54,831 nt of DNA from Oscillospiraceae bacterium (GTDB lineage: Bacteria; Bacillota; Clostridia; Oscillospirales; Oscillospiraceae): NCBI GenBank assembly GCA_017409205.1, contig JAFQTF010000039.1, forward strand, positions 1 through 54,831, given 5' to 3'. Position 1 is the first letter of the stretch. Each line of letters opens with the position of its first letter. Positions 43,045 to 51,022 of this stretch are shown one piece after another. The notes beneath the pieces are model-generated. The model did no database searches. It was not told the origin of the DNA and was given only the letters and a program-made list of their open reading frames with translations. The position numbers and the translations under genes were made by a program.

Positions 43045-43080
43045 AGAGTCTGTTGCAAAATTTTGCAACAGACTCTTTTT
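43045..43080 (+). terminator. Long perfect-palindrome terminator after the sortase
   Basis: Positions 43045-43060 and 43061-43076 form a perfect 16-bp inverted repeat without spacer, followed by T residues. The extracted stem would have a tight A/T loop. It ends the cohesin-sortase unit. The flanking 42934-43044 and 43081-43169 show nothing else. Confidence 0.8.
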
Positions 43081-43169
43081 CTGTATTTTCGTCTGAATAT
43101 TTTGCAACATCTTTCCCGACTTTCCGGTAAGACCCATTCATACAAAATTCGGCCCGGAGTAAACTTCCA

Positions 43170-43371
43170 AAAGCAGCTTCTTCCGAAGAAAGCAAAGGAG
43201 AGAACCGAAATGAGCAATTCCAACAACAATCAGATCAATGTTCCTCAGGCTCGTGAGGCCATGGACCGCTTCAAGATGCTTATCTGACAGGAAGTGGGCG
43301 TCAATCTGACCAATGGCTACAACGGCCATCTGACTTCCCGGGAAGCCGGCTCCGTCGGCGGCCAGATGGTC
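43170..43371 (+). repeat. Dispersed copy of the SASP locus (partner 50663-50864)
   Basis: These 202 bases match 50663-50864 closely and with equal length: the end of the 5' hairpin, the ribosome site, and the first ~54 codons of the spore-protein gene. Similarity stops abruptly at both ends, in the loop of the upstream hairpin and after GGCCAGATGGTC. No insertion-sequence ends are visible at the borders. Confidence 0.85.
43210..43371 (+). pseudogene. Broken alpha/beta-type small acid-soluble spore protein
   Basis: The first 23 codons are those of the intact SASP at 50703 (MSNSNNNQINVPQAREAM and on). Then nine bases differ: CTTATCTGA replaces CAGGCTGCC, creating a TGA stop at 43285-43287. After it the reading frame continues like the intact gene through SREAGSVGGQMV, and then diverges, so the C-terminal DNA-binding part is lost. 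The ribosome site is retained. The product would be a 25-residue peptide, so this is a pseudogene. Confidence 0.85.
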
Positions 43372-43487
43372 TTGAATATCTGTTCCGTACGAACTATGCA
43401 GTATGAACGGAAACGTAGAACTTCTATGGGACATATTCAGTCAGCAGCATATATAACTTCCATAGGTATATAGTCTAACGTAAAGAG

Positions 43488-43513
43488 AAAAGCCGTCCTT
43501 TCGGACGGCTTTT
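43488..43513 (-). terminator. Terminator of the oligopeptide transporter operon
   Basis: An 11-bp stem (43488-43498 with 43503-43513), loop of four, followed on the minus strand by TCTCTTT. It sits 7 bases past the stop of the last ATPase gene. Confidence 0.82.
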
Positions 43514-43520
43514 CCACATT

Positions 43521-44492
43521 TTATTCATCCATCAAATGGCAGGCGACGCGGTGGCCGGGTTGGATTTCCTTCATTTTAGGGGCGCACTGGCGGCACTTGT
43601 CGGTTGCATAGGGGCAGCGGGTATGGAACACGCAACCCTTGAAATCATCGGTATACTGGGGCAGTTCTCCGGAGAGCGACACCTTCCGTTCCTTCTTCTT
43701 GAAATCCGGAATGGACTCAAACAGAGCCCGGGTATAGGGATGCAGGGTATTGGAAAACAATTCCTCTGTCTCTGCTTCCTCCACCAGCGTACCCAGATAC
43801 ATGACACCGATCCGGTGGGAAATGTAGCGGACAACGCCGATGTCGTGGGAGATAAACAGCAGACTAAGGTTCATTTCCTTCTGCAGTCGGGTCAGCATGT
43901 TCAGGATCTGGGACTGGATGGAAACGTCCAGTGCGGAAACCGGCTCATCACAGATGATCAGCTTGGGGTTGATGATCATGGCCCGGGCAATACCCAGACG
44001 CTGGACCTGACCGCCGGAGAGCTCATGGGGATAGCGGAAATAGTGTTCCTCGGAAAGTCCCACCATGGTCAATACATCCAGCACCTTCTGACTGCGTTCC
44101 TCGGGCGTACCGATGTTCTGGATGATCATGGGTTCCTCCAGCAGCTGACCAATACGGCTTCTTGGGTTCAGCGAGGACAGGGTATCCTGGAACACCATCT
44201 GCAGGTCCTTGCGCAGAGGACGAAAATCATTGTCGCTGAGTTTGGTCAGATCCTTACCCTGACAGAGAATCTCGCCGCTGTCAGGCTTCACCAGTCCCAG
44301 TACAGACCGGCCGGTGGTAGACTTGCCGCAACCGGATTCACCAACCAGACCATAGGTCTCGCCTTCATATACATTCAGGCTCACATCGGCTACAGCACGC
44401 ATGTGGGTCTTGGGCGGGAACATCTTGCCCAGGGGGCCGTAAATGGGATACTTCTTCTGAAGATTTTTAATTTGCAGCAGAGGCTCTCTCAT
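43521..44492 (-). CDS. dppF: Oligopeptide ABC transporter ATPase (DppF/OppF type)
   Basis: A 323-residue nucleotide-binding subunit that powers peptide import. Walker A is GLVGESGCGKSTTGRS near residue 52, the signature LSGGQVQRLGIARA near 160, and Walker B LIICDEPVSALDVS. The C-terminal region GCVFHTRCPYATDKCRQCAP is the oligopeptide/dipeptide C-terminal motif with four Cys, characteristic of this family, where it can hold an Fe-S cluster. The start at 44492 lies one base from the partner ATPase stop. It is the last gene of a five-gene operon. Confidence 0.93.
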   Translation of the reverse strand: MREPLLQIKNLQKKYPIYGPLGKMFPPKTHMRAVADVSLNVYEGETYGLVGESGCGKSTTGRSVLGLVKPDSGEILCQGKDLTKLSDNDFRPLRKDLQMVFQDTLSSLNPRSRIGQLLEEPMIIQNIGTPEERSQKVLDVLTMVGLSEEHYFRYPHELSGGQVQRLGIARAMIINPKLIICDEPVSALDVSIQSQILNMLTRLQKEMNLSLLFISHDIGVVRYISHRIGVMYLGTLVEEAETEELFSNTLHPYTRALFESIPDFKKKERKVSLSGELPQYTDDFKGCVFHTRCPYATDKCRQCAPKMKEIQPGHRVACHLMDE

Positions 44493-44493
44493 C

Positions 44494-45498
44494 TTACTTG
44501 TCCTCCTTTTCTACAAATTTCCAGCACTTGACCATGTGACCGGGTTTTGCTTCCACACATGGCGGATTCTCAGCACGGCATCGGTCATCGGCATAGGAGC
44601 ACCGGGTGCAGAAGTGACAGCCCTGGGGCACCTTGCTCAGGGGAGGCACCACGCCTTCAATGGTGGGCAGAGCCTCGCCGCGGATGCTGTCCAGCTTAGG
44701 GATACAGTCCAGAAGACCCTTGGTATAGGGATGCAGGGGATTTTCAAAGAGTTCGTCAGTCTCTGCTTCCTCCACCAGATTACCCAGATACATGACCCGG
44801 ACGCTGTGGCACAGCTGGGCCATGGCCCCCAGATCATGGGTGATAAACAGCACAGACATACCCAGTTTTGCGTTCAAATCTGCGATCAGGTTCAGGATCT
44901 GCTCCTGAATGGTCACATCCAGCGCGGTGGTGGGTTCGTCAGCGATCAGCAGGGCAGGCTCACAGGCCAGTGCCATTGCGATCATAACACGCTGCTGCAT
45001 ACCGCCAGACAACTCGTATGGATACTTTTTATAGCAGTTTTCCGGATTGGCAATGCCAACCAGCTTCAGCAGCTCAATACACTTTTCCTTTGCGGCAGTT
45101 TTACCGATCTTTTTGTGGAGCAGCAGAACTTCGCTCATCTGCTTACCCACAGTATGGACAGGGCTGAGTGATGTCATAGGGTCCTGAAAAATGACCGCGA
45201 TCCGGTTGCCCCGGAGATGGCGCATCTCCTTCTGGTTCAGCTTCAGGATATCCTTGCCTTCAAAGAGGATTTCGCCTTCATATTCCACTGCTGAATCATA
45301 TTCCCGCAAGCGCAGGATAGACTGACTCATGACACTCTTTCCGGAGCCGGACTCGCCGACAACGCCCACGATCTCGCCGGGACGGATAACCATATCCACG
45401 CCATCCACGGCGGTAAGCAGCTTCTTCCGGGCAGGGAATTTTACCTTCAGGCCCTTGATCTCCAGCAGGGGCTCTTTGTTCAGAAATTCATTTTTCAT
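44494..45498 (-). CDS. dppD: Oligopeptide ABC transporter ATPase (DppD/OppD type)
   Basis: A 334-residue ATPase partner of DppF. It has Walker [17 protein letters not shown], the signature [17 protein letters not shown], Walker [15 protein letters not shown] and the C-terminal oligopeptide-family motif [21 protein letters not shown]. The start at 45498 overlaps the end of the permease gene at 45495 by 4 bases (ATGA-type coupling), and GAGGAAGAAGAA is a suitable ribosome site. Confidence 0.94.
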   Translation of the reverse strand: MKNEFLNKEPLLEIKGLKVKFPARKKLLTAVDGVDMVIRPGEIVGVVGESGSGKSVMSQSILRLREYDSAVEYEGEILFEGKDILKLNQKEMRHLRGNRIAVIFQDPMTSLSPVHTVGKQMSEVLLLHKKIGKTAAKEKCIELLKLVGIANPENCYKKYPYELSGGMQQRVMIAMALACEPALLIADEPTTALDVTIQEQILNLIADLNAKLGMSVLFITHDLGAMAQLCHSVRVMYLGNLVEEAETDELFENPLHPYTKGLLDCIPKLDSIRGEALPTIEGVVPPLSKVPQGCHFCTRCSYADDRCRAENPPCVEAKPGHMVKCWKFVEKEDK

Positions 45499-46382
45499 TT
45501 CTTCTTCCTCCCTGCGGTTCTGGGATCCAGGTAGTCACGCAGACCGTCACCCAGCAGATTCAAGCTCAGCACGCACAGCACCACAGCAAGGCCCGGGAAG
45601 ATCACGGCCCAGGGTGCCTTGGACAGGATGGACTTGCTGCTCTGGAGAATGTTTCCCCAGGATGCAGCGGGAGCAGGAATACCGGCACCCAGGAAGCTGA
45701 GGGAAGCCTCGGAGATGATGGCCTGAGCAAAGATGTAGGAAGCCTGCACCGTCAAGGGCGAAATCACATTGGGCAGGATCAGCTTCCAGAGGATCCGGCC
45801 GGAAGATGCACCCTGTACCTTGGCAGCCTCCACATAAAGGCGGCCTTTGGCCACCAGTGCGGAACTTCGGACCACACGGGCAACACTGGGGGTATAGACA
45901 ATGGTCAGCGCAATAATGACATTGGTGTTGCTGGCACCCAGAGCGGCCATCAGGGCGATGGCCAGCAGGATGCCGGGGATGGCAGTCAGACCTTCGCAGA
46001 TACGCATCAGCACCGCATCTGCCACCTTGAAATAGCTGGCGTAGACGCCGATTAAAGTACCAAAGAAGCAGGCCAGCAGCGCTACACTGCAGCCAACAAT
46101 CAGCGAGGACCGGGCGCCATAGAGCACACGGGTAAAGAGATCACGGCCAAATTCATCTGTGCCGAAAGGATGCTCTGCCGTGGGAGGCTTCAGACGGTTC
46201 ACCACGTCCATGACGTTGGGGTCAACGCCATTGACCATCGGGATAAAAATGGCAGCCAGAACAATAACAGAGAAAATCACCAAACCGATGAGCATGCCCT
46301 TATTGGAGAAAAACTGTTCCCGGCGGATCTGCTTCTGCTCCCGGAGGATGGCTTCGCTGGACTGGGATATTTGTTTTGCCAT
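45495..46382 (-). CDS. dppC: Oligopeptide ABC transporter permease (DppC type)
   Basis: A 295-residue inner membrane permease with an N-terminal helix near residue 33-50, four to five further helices, the HPFGTDEFGRDLFTRVLYG segment conserved in DppC/OppC proteins, and the EAA-type loop ASSGRILWKLILPNVISPL that contacts the ATPases. It pairs with DppB to form the channel. The start at 46382 follows GGAGGAATTGTGCT. It lies 14 bases after dppB. Confidence 0.94.
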   Translation of the reverse strand: MAKQISQSSEAILREQKQIRREQFFSNKGMLIGLVIFSVIVLAAIFIPMVNGVDPNVMDVVNRLKPPTAEHPFGTDEFGRDLFTRVLYGARSSLIVGCSVALLACFFGTLIGVYASYFKVADAVLMRICEGLTAIPGILLAIALMAALGASNTNVIIALTIVYTPSVARVVRSSALVAKGRLYVEAAKVQGASSGRILWKLILPNVISPLTVQASYIFAQAIISEASLSFLGAGIPAPAASWGNILQSSKSILSKAPWAVIFPGLAVVLCVLSLNLLGDGLRDYLDPRTAGRKKK

Positions 46383-46396
46383 AGCACAATTCCTCC

Positions 46397-47350
46397 TTAA
46401 TCATTCCGGCCCAGCTGGATCCGGGGATCCACAAAGCCGTAAAGTACATCCACAATCAGATTGACCAGCACATACAGCAGCGTCACAAACAGGACCACAC
46501 CCTGAATCACGAAAACATCACGGCGGTTGATTGCGCTCATGGTCAAACTGCCAAGACCAGGAATGTTGAAAATGCTTTCGGTGACAATGGTGCCGGTGAC
46601 CAGCGAACCAAAGGACTGGCCGATGACCGTCAGAATGGTGGGTGCCGCATTTTTCAGGCCATAGACCAGCACCACGATGGCTTCCTTCTGGCCCTTGGCC
46701 CGGACGGTGCGGATGTAGTTCATGTACAGCACATCCAGCATGGAGGACCGGGTCATGCGGGTGATATAAGCTGCCTGCACCATGCCCAGAGATAGCGCGG
46801 GCAAAGTCAGATACTTGATAAACTGGCCAAAGCCTTCACTGAGTTCCCGGTAGCCCGCCACAGGCAGCCACTTCAGCTTGACGCTGAACAGCAGCATCAG
46901 GAACATGGACAGCAGAAATCCCGGCAGGGCAATGCCCACCAGAGAGACGGAAACGGCTGCCGTATCCACCAAACTTCCCTGCTTGTATGCAGCCAGGATA
47001 CCCATGGGAATGGCGAGGATCAGGGAAACCAGCTCTGCATAGATGGCCAGACTCAGGGTGGGGCCAAAGTATTCTCCGATGGCTTCCAGCACAGACATAT
47101 CCAGGAAATAGGACTGTCCCCAGTCGCCCTGGAACACGCCCCCCAGCCAGTCGAAATACTGGGTAAAGAACGGGCGGTCAAAGCCCAGCTCCGCATTCAG
47201 CGCAGCCAACTCTTCCGCGGTAGCTTCCATGCCGAGGATGGCAGTGGCAGGGCCGCCGGGGATCATAAAGACCACCAGGAACACCACCAGAGAGACCACA
47301 AAAAGTGTGGGGATCAGCGACAGGAATCGTTTGAGAATATAAGATAACAT
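46397..47350 (-). CDS. dppB: Oligopeptide ABC transporter permease (DppB type)
   Basis: A 317-residue permease with the DppB N-terminus LSYILKRFLSLIPTLFVVSL, a periplasmic-side loop with LNAELGFDRPFFTQYFDWL, and the EAA loop RTVRAKGQKEAIVVLVYGL. It has about six membrane helices. The start at 47350 has GGGAAAGATCC upstream. It follows the binding-protein gene by 75 bases, with a hairpin (47382-47408) in that gap. Confidence 0.94.
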   Translation of the reverse strand: MLSYILKRFLSLIPTLFVVSLVVFLVVFMIPGGPATAILGMEATAEELAALNAELGFDRPFFTQYFDWLGGVFQGDWGQSYFLDMSVLEAIGEYFGPTLSLAIYAELVSLILAIPMGILAAYKQGSLVDTAAVSVSLVGIALPGFLLSMFLMLLFSVKLKWLPVAGYRELSEGFGQFIKYLTLPALSLGMVQAAYITRMTRSSMLDVLYMNYIRTVRAKGQKEAIVVLVYGLKNAAPTILTVIGQSFGSLVTGTIVTESIFNIPGLGSLTMSAINRRDVFVIQGVVLFVTLLYVLVNLIVDVLYGFVDPRIQLGRND

Positions 47351-47381
47351 AGGATCTTTCCCTTCACGAAAAAATGGACAA

Positions 47382-47408
47382 ACAGGCGGCGGTGATACCG
47401 CCGCCTGT
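47382..47408 (-). other. Stem-loop between binding-protein and permease genes
   Basis: A 12-bp perfect stem (47382-47393 with 47397-47408) is followed on the minus strand by TTTGTCCATTTTTTC. It may stop most transcripts after the binding protein or protect its mRNA, which would yield more binding protein than permease, as is common in such operons. Confidence 0.65.
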
Positions 47409-47425
47409 ATTGCGGGAAAATGAAA

Positions 47426-49030
47426 TTATGCAGGGACCTTGACGTTCCAGTAGATGGGGAAGTTGAAGTAGTTGAAGCCTTCCACGCCCACAGCGGTGGC
47501 AGAAACGTCAGAGTAGTGACCCAGGACGGAAGCTGCACCGTAGTTGTACAGGAACTCTTCCAGAGCCTGCCACTCGGCAGCAGCCTCTTCGGTAGTAGCA
47601 GCAGCCTTGATGGCAGCGATGCCTGCGGGAACCTCAGCAGCATCCAGACCAGCCCAGCCGGGATTCAGAACGGACAGGGTGACGGGCAGGATGTTATAAG
47701 AGTTGGAGGTGATGTACAGAGAGAACTGATCGGGGTTGGCACGATGCTCCATGAAGGTAGCAAAGTCAAACTGTTCAACCTTGGCATTGATGCCGGCAGC
47801 AACCAGCTGAGCCTGGACCACCAGAGTTGCATTGTACATAGCGGGATAGTCGGGGGTGGTGACCAGCAGAATTTCTTCATTGTTGTAGCCTGCAGCCGCC
47901 AGCAGTTCCTTGGCTTTGGCAGGGTTGTTCTGGTTGTAGTGCTCAGAATTCTGGGAGCCCCAGGTTGCGGAAGCAGGGTTCATCCAGCCCTGATTCAGGC
48001 TGTACAGGCCGGGATTAATGTAGGAGGCCATCATGATATCATCACAGTTCAGGCAAGCCATGATCGCATCACGCATTTCTTCCTTGGCCATGATGCCCTT
48101 GGTGGTATTGAAGAACAGATTCAGGGTGCCGCCGGTCTTGGTGTACAGGGTTACGGAAGAATCGGTGGTCAGAGCCTCATACTGCTCCAGGGAAATGCCT
48201 TCAGTGATGTCGTACTCACCAGTCTGGACACCGGCAACACGGGTGGTCTCATCGGTGACAACGCGGAAGTAGATGTCGGGGGTGGCAGCTTCCTTCTTAC
48301 CGGTGAAACCGGAGGACTCGCCGGCAGGCTGCTGATATTCTTCATTCTTGGTCAGGTGAATGTACTGGTCCTGCTTCCACTCAGCCAGCTTGTAGGGGCC
48401 GGTGCCGATGAACTCGGTGATGCCAGCCTCACCGGCTGCATCCAGAGCGGACTTGGGATAGATGGCAGCAAACTGAACGTTGCCGGCCATAATATCCAGA
48501 GCGCCGGAGTATGCTTCGGGCAGAGTTGCGGTGATGGTGTAGTCATCGACCTTGGCGAAGGTGGTGCCGGCAATGGGGGTAGCCTTGGAGGACTTGACCA
48601 GCCAGTTTTCCATGGAGGGAACCACGTCATCTGCGGTCATTTCCTGACCGTTGTGGAACTTGACACCCTGACGAAGCTTGATGGTGTAGACGGTGCCGTC
48701 TTCGGAAACTTCGTAGGAGTCAGCCAGAACGGGAGTGGGAACGTTCTCCTGGTTCATGGCGAACAGAGGCTCGTAAATGTGGGAGCCGATGCCGCCGACG
48801 ATGTTGGAGTTGGAGAAGTGGACATCCAGCGTGGGGGGATTTGCGGTGATGGCAACATTCAGCTCATCCTTGTAAGCTGTGGGAGCCTCGGCAGCGGGGG
48901 CGTCAGCCTTGGGTGCTTCTGCGGCGGGAGCATCGGCCTTGGGAGCCTCGGCAGCAGGTTCGGAGGAACCACAGGCAGCCAGAGACAGAACCATTACCAG
49001 AGCCAGCAGCAGAGCCAGGAACTTCTTCAT
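47426..49030 (-). CDS. dppA: Peptide-binding lipoprotein, family 5 (DppA/OppA type)
   Basis: A 534-residue solute-binding lipoprotein. The signal ends with the lipobox LSLAAC (Cys20), followed by an Ala/Pro-rich linker with three near-identical APAAEAPKAD units (about 22-50). The mature domain has the family 5 features YEPLFAMNQENVPTPVLADSYE, VYTIKLRQGVKFHNGQEMTADDV and GTGPYKLAEWKQDQYIHL. It captures peptides outside the membrane and passes them to DppBC. The start at 49030 follows GAAGGAAAAATCCT. It is the first gene of the operon, with a good promoter at 49090-49118. Nickel, heme or glutathione binders share the fold, so the ligand is not certain. Confidence 0.93.
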   Translation of the reverse strand: MKKFLALLLALVMVLSLAACGSSEPAAEAPKADAPAAEAPKADAPAAEAPTAYKDELNVAITANPPTLDVHFSNSNIVGGIGSHIYEPLFAMNQENVPTPVLADSYEVSEDGTVYTIKLRQGVKFHNGQEMTADDVVPSMENWLVKSSKATPIAGTTFAKVDDYTITATLPEAYSGALDIMAGNVQFAAIYPKSALDAAGEAGITEFIGTGPYKLAEWKQDQYIHLTKNEEYQQPAGESSGFTGKKEAATPDIYFRVVTDETTRVAGVQTGEYDITEGISLEQYEALTTDSSVTLYTKTGGTLNLFFNTTKGIMAKEEMRDAIMACLNCDDIMMASYINPGLYSLNQGWMNPASATWGSQNSEHYNQNNPAKAKELLAAAGYNNEEILLVTTPDYPAMYNATLVVQAQLVAAGINAKVEQFDFATFMEHRANPDQFSLYITSNSYNILPVTLSVLNPGWAGLDAAEVPAGIAAIKAAATTEEAAAEWQALEEFLYNYGAASVLGHYSDVSATAVGVEGFNYFNFPIYWNVKVPA

Positions 49031-49089
49031 AGGATTTTTCCTTCTTTCTGTGTTTTTTAAGAAAATGTGAATACATTTCTTCTGGCTAA

Positions 49090-49118
49090 ATTATAGCATA
49101 GCGGCTTTTCCCTGTGAA
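49090..49118 (-). promoter_or_regulatory. Promoter of the peptide transporter operon
   Basis: On the minus strand TTCACA (49113-49118) and TATAAT (49090-49095) with a 17-base spacer. Confidence 0.75.
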
Positions 49119-49203
49119 ATCGGAAAACAAAATACTTTTTTTCCATTTATTGGTTCACAAAATATACATTTTTCAAACACCCGGACAAAACACGCCGGCA
49201 TAC

Positions 49204-49221
49204 GCCGTTTATTAAAACGGC
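49204..49221. promoter_or_regulatory. Inverted repeat in the divergent intergenic region
   Basis: GCCGTTT (49204-49210) and AAACGGC (49215-49221) form a 7-bp inverted repeat with a 4-base centre, between the divergent peptide-transporter and reductase promoters. It could be an operator; no cognate regulator is visible. Confidence 0.35.
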
Positions 49222-49255
49222 AAACAGACCTCAGGCGTTTTATATCGTTTTAAAA

Positions 49256-49285
49256 TTGGACATCTTCAATGGCCCATTTTATACT
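49256..49285 (+). promoter_or_regulatory. Predicted promoter of the double-cubane reductase
   Basis: TTGGAC (49256-49261) and TATACT (49280-49285), spacer 18 bases. Confidence 0.55.
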
Positions 49286-49341
49286 AACAATATACTTTTA
49301 TGTCTGCGGACATACTGTTATTTGAGAAAGGATGCACAATT

Positions 49342-50496
49342 ATGCAAACACTGGAATTGCCCAAGACTTTTGATGAATTTGTGGATGCCAGAAAGGCAGG
49401 CTTCCTGCATGTCAAGAATTATGTCCAGAACGGCGGCCATCTGGTCGGTATGTTCTGCTCTTACACCCCTCTGGAGCTGTTTGATGCCGCCGGCGTTGCT
49501 GTCGTCGGTCTCTGCGGCACCAGCAACGAGCCCATCGAGGATGCTGAAAAAGTTCTGCCCAAGAACCTGTGTCCCCTGATCAAGTCCAGCTACGGCTTTG
49601 CCTATACCGACAAGTGCCCCTACACCTACTTCTGCGACTTCATCGTGGGTGAGACCACCTGTGACGGCAAGAAGAAAATGTTTGAGCTGCTCAATGAGAT
49701 CAAGGAAACCTACGTTCTGCACCTGCCCCAGAGTCAGCAGAGAGCCTATGCCAAGGACATCTGGTATGAGGAGATCAAGCTGCTGAAAGCAAAGCTGGAA
49801 GAAAAGTACCGCATCGAGATCACGGACGAAAAACTGAGAGAAGCTGCCCACAAGAGAAACGAAATGCGTAAGTATATGTGCGAGCTGTATGGTCTCCAGG
49901 GTACCGTCCCCCCTGCCCTGAAGTCCACTGAGGTCATGGCTACCTTGGCTCAGGGCATGTTCAACTTTGGCGTGGATGCCCAGACTGCCAGCTACAAGGC
50001 CAAGGTAGACTCCGTAAAGGCCGCCATCGCCCAGGGCGAACAGCCTGTTTCCCCAGATGCCAAGCGCATCCTGCTGACCGGCTGCCCCTCCACCGGTGTC
50101 ATCCAGAAGGTGGGCGCCACCATTGAAAAGAATGGCGGTGTCATCGTCTGCCTGGACGACTGCGGCGGCGAACGGACCCAGAAGATGCTGGTGGATGAAA
50201 ATGCACCTGACATCCTCAGAGCCATCTCCGACCGTTATCTGGAAATCCACTGCTCCGTCATGACCACCAACGAGGGCCGCATTGAAAACACCAGAGAAAT
50301 GGTGAAGAAATACAAGGCCGAAGGCGTTGTGGAAATGGTGCTGCAGGCCTGCCATACCTTCAATGTGGAATCCACCCTGATGCAGAAGATGTGCCAGGAG
50401 GAAGGTATCCCTTACATGAAGCTGGAGACCGATTATTCCACTTCCGATAGTGGTCAGATCGAGACCAGACTTGCCGCATTCATCGAAATGCTGTAA
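49342..50496 (+). CDS. Double-cubane-cluster anaerobic reductase (HgdB/HgdC-like)
   Basis: A 384-residue protein of the 2-hydroxyacyl-CoA dehydratase D-component superfamily, in the group known as double-cubane cluster proteins. Characterised members reduce small molecules such as acetylene or azide at low potential with an ATP-driven partner. Conserved segments are [54 protein letters not shown] and LLTGCPSTG, with Cys residues (near 43, 84, 98, 103, 112) positioned for Fe-S clusters. The start at 49342 (AAAGGA upstream) is preferred; the longer frame runs across the promoter. No ATPase activator gene is adjacent, so its partner must lie elsewhere. The physiological substrate is unknown. Confidence 0.9.
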   Translation: MQTLELPKTFDEFVDARKAGFLHVKNYVQNGGHLVGMFCSYTPLELFDAAGVAVVGLCGTSNEPIEDAEKVLPKNLCPLIKSSYGFAYTDKCPYTYFCDFIVGETTCDGKKKMFELLNEIKETYVLHLPQSQQRAYAKDIWYEEIKLLKAKLEEKYRIEITDEKLREAAHKRNEMRKYMCELYGLQGTVPPALKSTEVMATLAQGMFNFGVDAQTASYKAKVDSVKAAIAQGEQPVSPDAKRILLTGCPSTGVIQKVGATIEKNGGVIVCLDDCGGERTQKMLVDENAPDILRAISDRYLEIHCSVMTTNEGRIENTREMVKKYKAEGVVEMVLQACHTFNVESTLMQKMCQEEGIPYMKLETDYSTSDSGQIETRLAAFIEML

Positions 50497-50521
50497 TCAT
50501 CCGTTTCTATACATCTCTATG

Positions 50522-50560
50522 CACCCCCTGCACAGCTGCGCAGGGGGTGTTGTTTTTTTT
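50522..50560 (+). terminator. Terminator of the double-cubane reductase
   Basis: A 10-bp stem (50522-50531 with 50540-50549) followed by TTG and a run of eight T residues. Confidence 0.92.
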
Positions 50561-50650
50561 CGAACAGAAAGGTTTTGCTTTCCATCCCTGCCGCAAACAT
50601 CCATTCATACATCTTTCGACTCTGGTCAAACTAGGGTTACGGAAAGAAAA

Positions 50651-50687
50651 TGCTTTCTTCGGAAAGCAGCTTCTTCCGAAGAAAGCA
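50651..50687 (+). promoter_or_regulatory. 14-bp perfect hairpin just upstream of the SASP ribosome site
   Basis: TGCTTTCTTCGGAA (50651-50664) pairs perfectly with 50674-50687, with a 9-base loop, ending at the AAGGAG ribosome site. It may stabilise the mRNA during sporulation or control translation. The broken SASP copy at 43210 lost the left arm. Confidence 0.6.
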
Positions 50688-50702
50688 AAGGAGAGAACCG
50701 AA

Positions 50703-50903
50703 ATGAGCAATTCCAACAACAATCAGATCAATGTTCCCCAGGCCCGCGAGGCCATGGACCGCTTCAAGATGCAGGCTGCCCAGGAAGTGGGCGTCAATCT
50801 GACCAATGGCTACAACGGCCACCTGACTTCCCGGGAAGCCGGCTCTGTCGGCGGCCAGATGGTCAAGAAGATGATCGAGGCCTACGAGCAGAATATGCAG
50901 TAA
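50703..50903 (+). CDS. Alpha/beta-type small acid-soluble spore protein
   Basis: A 66-residue SASP that coats and protects spore DNA. The family features are present: an N-terminal Asn/Gln-rich start (SNSNNNQINVPQARE), QEVGVNLTNGYNGHLTSREAGSVGGQMV, and the final helix KKMIEAYEQNMQ. The start at 50703 has AAGGAGAGAACCGAA. This shows the organism forms endospores. A sporulation-type (sigma-G) promoter is expected upstream but I could not define one. A defective copy is at 43210. Confidence 0.93.
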   Translation: MSNSNNNQINVPQAREAMDRFKMQAAQEVGVNLTNGYNGHLTSREAGSVGGQMVKKMIEAYEQNMQ

Positions 50904-50909
50904 CCTCTG

Positions 50910-50932
50910 GCGGGCAGCAGAAAGCTGCCCGC
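50910..50932 (+). terminator. Terminator of the SASP gene
   Basis: A 9-bp G+C-rich stem (50910-50918 with 50924-50932) followed by TTCCTTATT; the T run is imperfect. Confidence 0.65.
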
Positions 50933-50961
50933 TTCCTTATTCTGCGCAGACTGCGACTTTC

Positions 50962-50990
50962 TTGCTTTTTCACAGAGAATATGATATGAT
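50962..50990 (+). promoter_or_regulatory. Promoter of the LRR lipoprotein gene
   Basis: TTGCTT (50962-50967) and TATGAT (50985-50990), spacer 17 bases. Confidence 0.6.
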
Positions 50991-51022
50991 AATATATTAT
51001 TACATCTTGCGGAGGCATACTT

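Noticed and set aside
43045..43076. The 32-base perfect palindrome as an insertion-sequence end or recombination site.
   Set aside because: It is followed by T residues and placed after the sortase stop, so a terminator is the simpler reading. No partner repeat was found.
42934..43170. tRNA or small RNA gene in the gap after the sortase.
   Set aside because: No cloverleaf, CCA end or other RNA signature could be found by eye.
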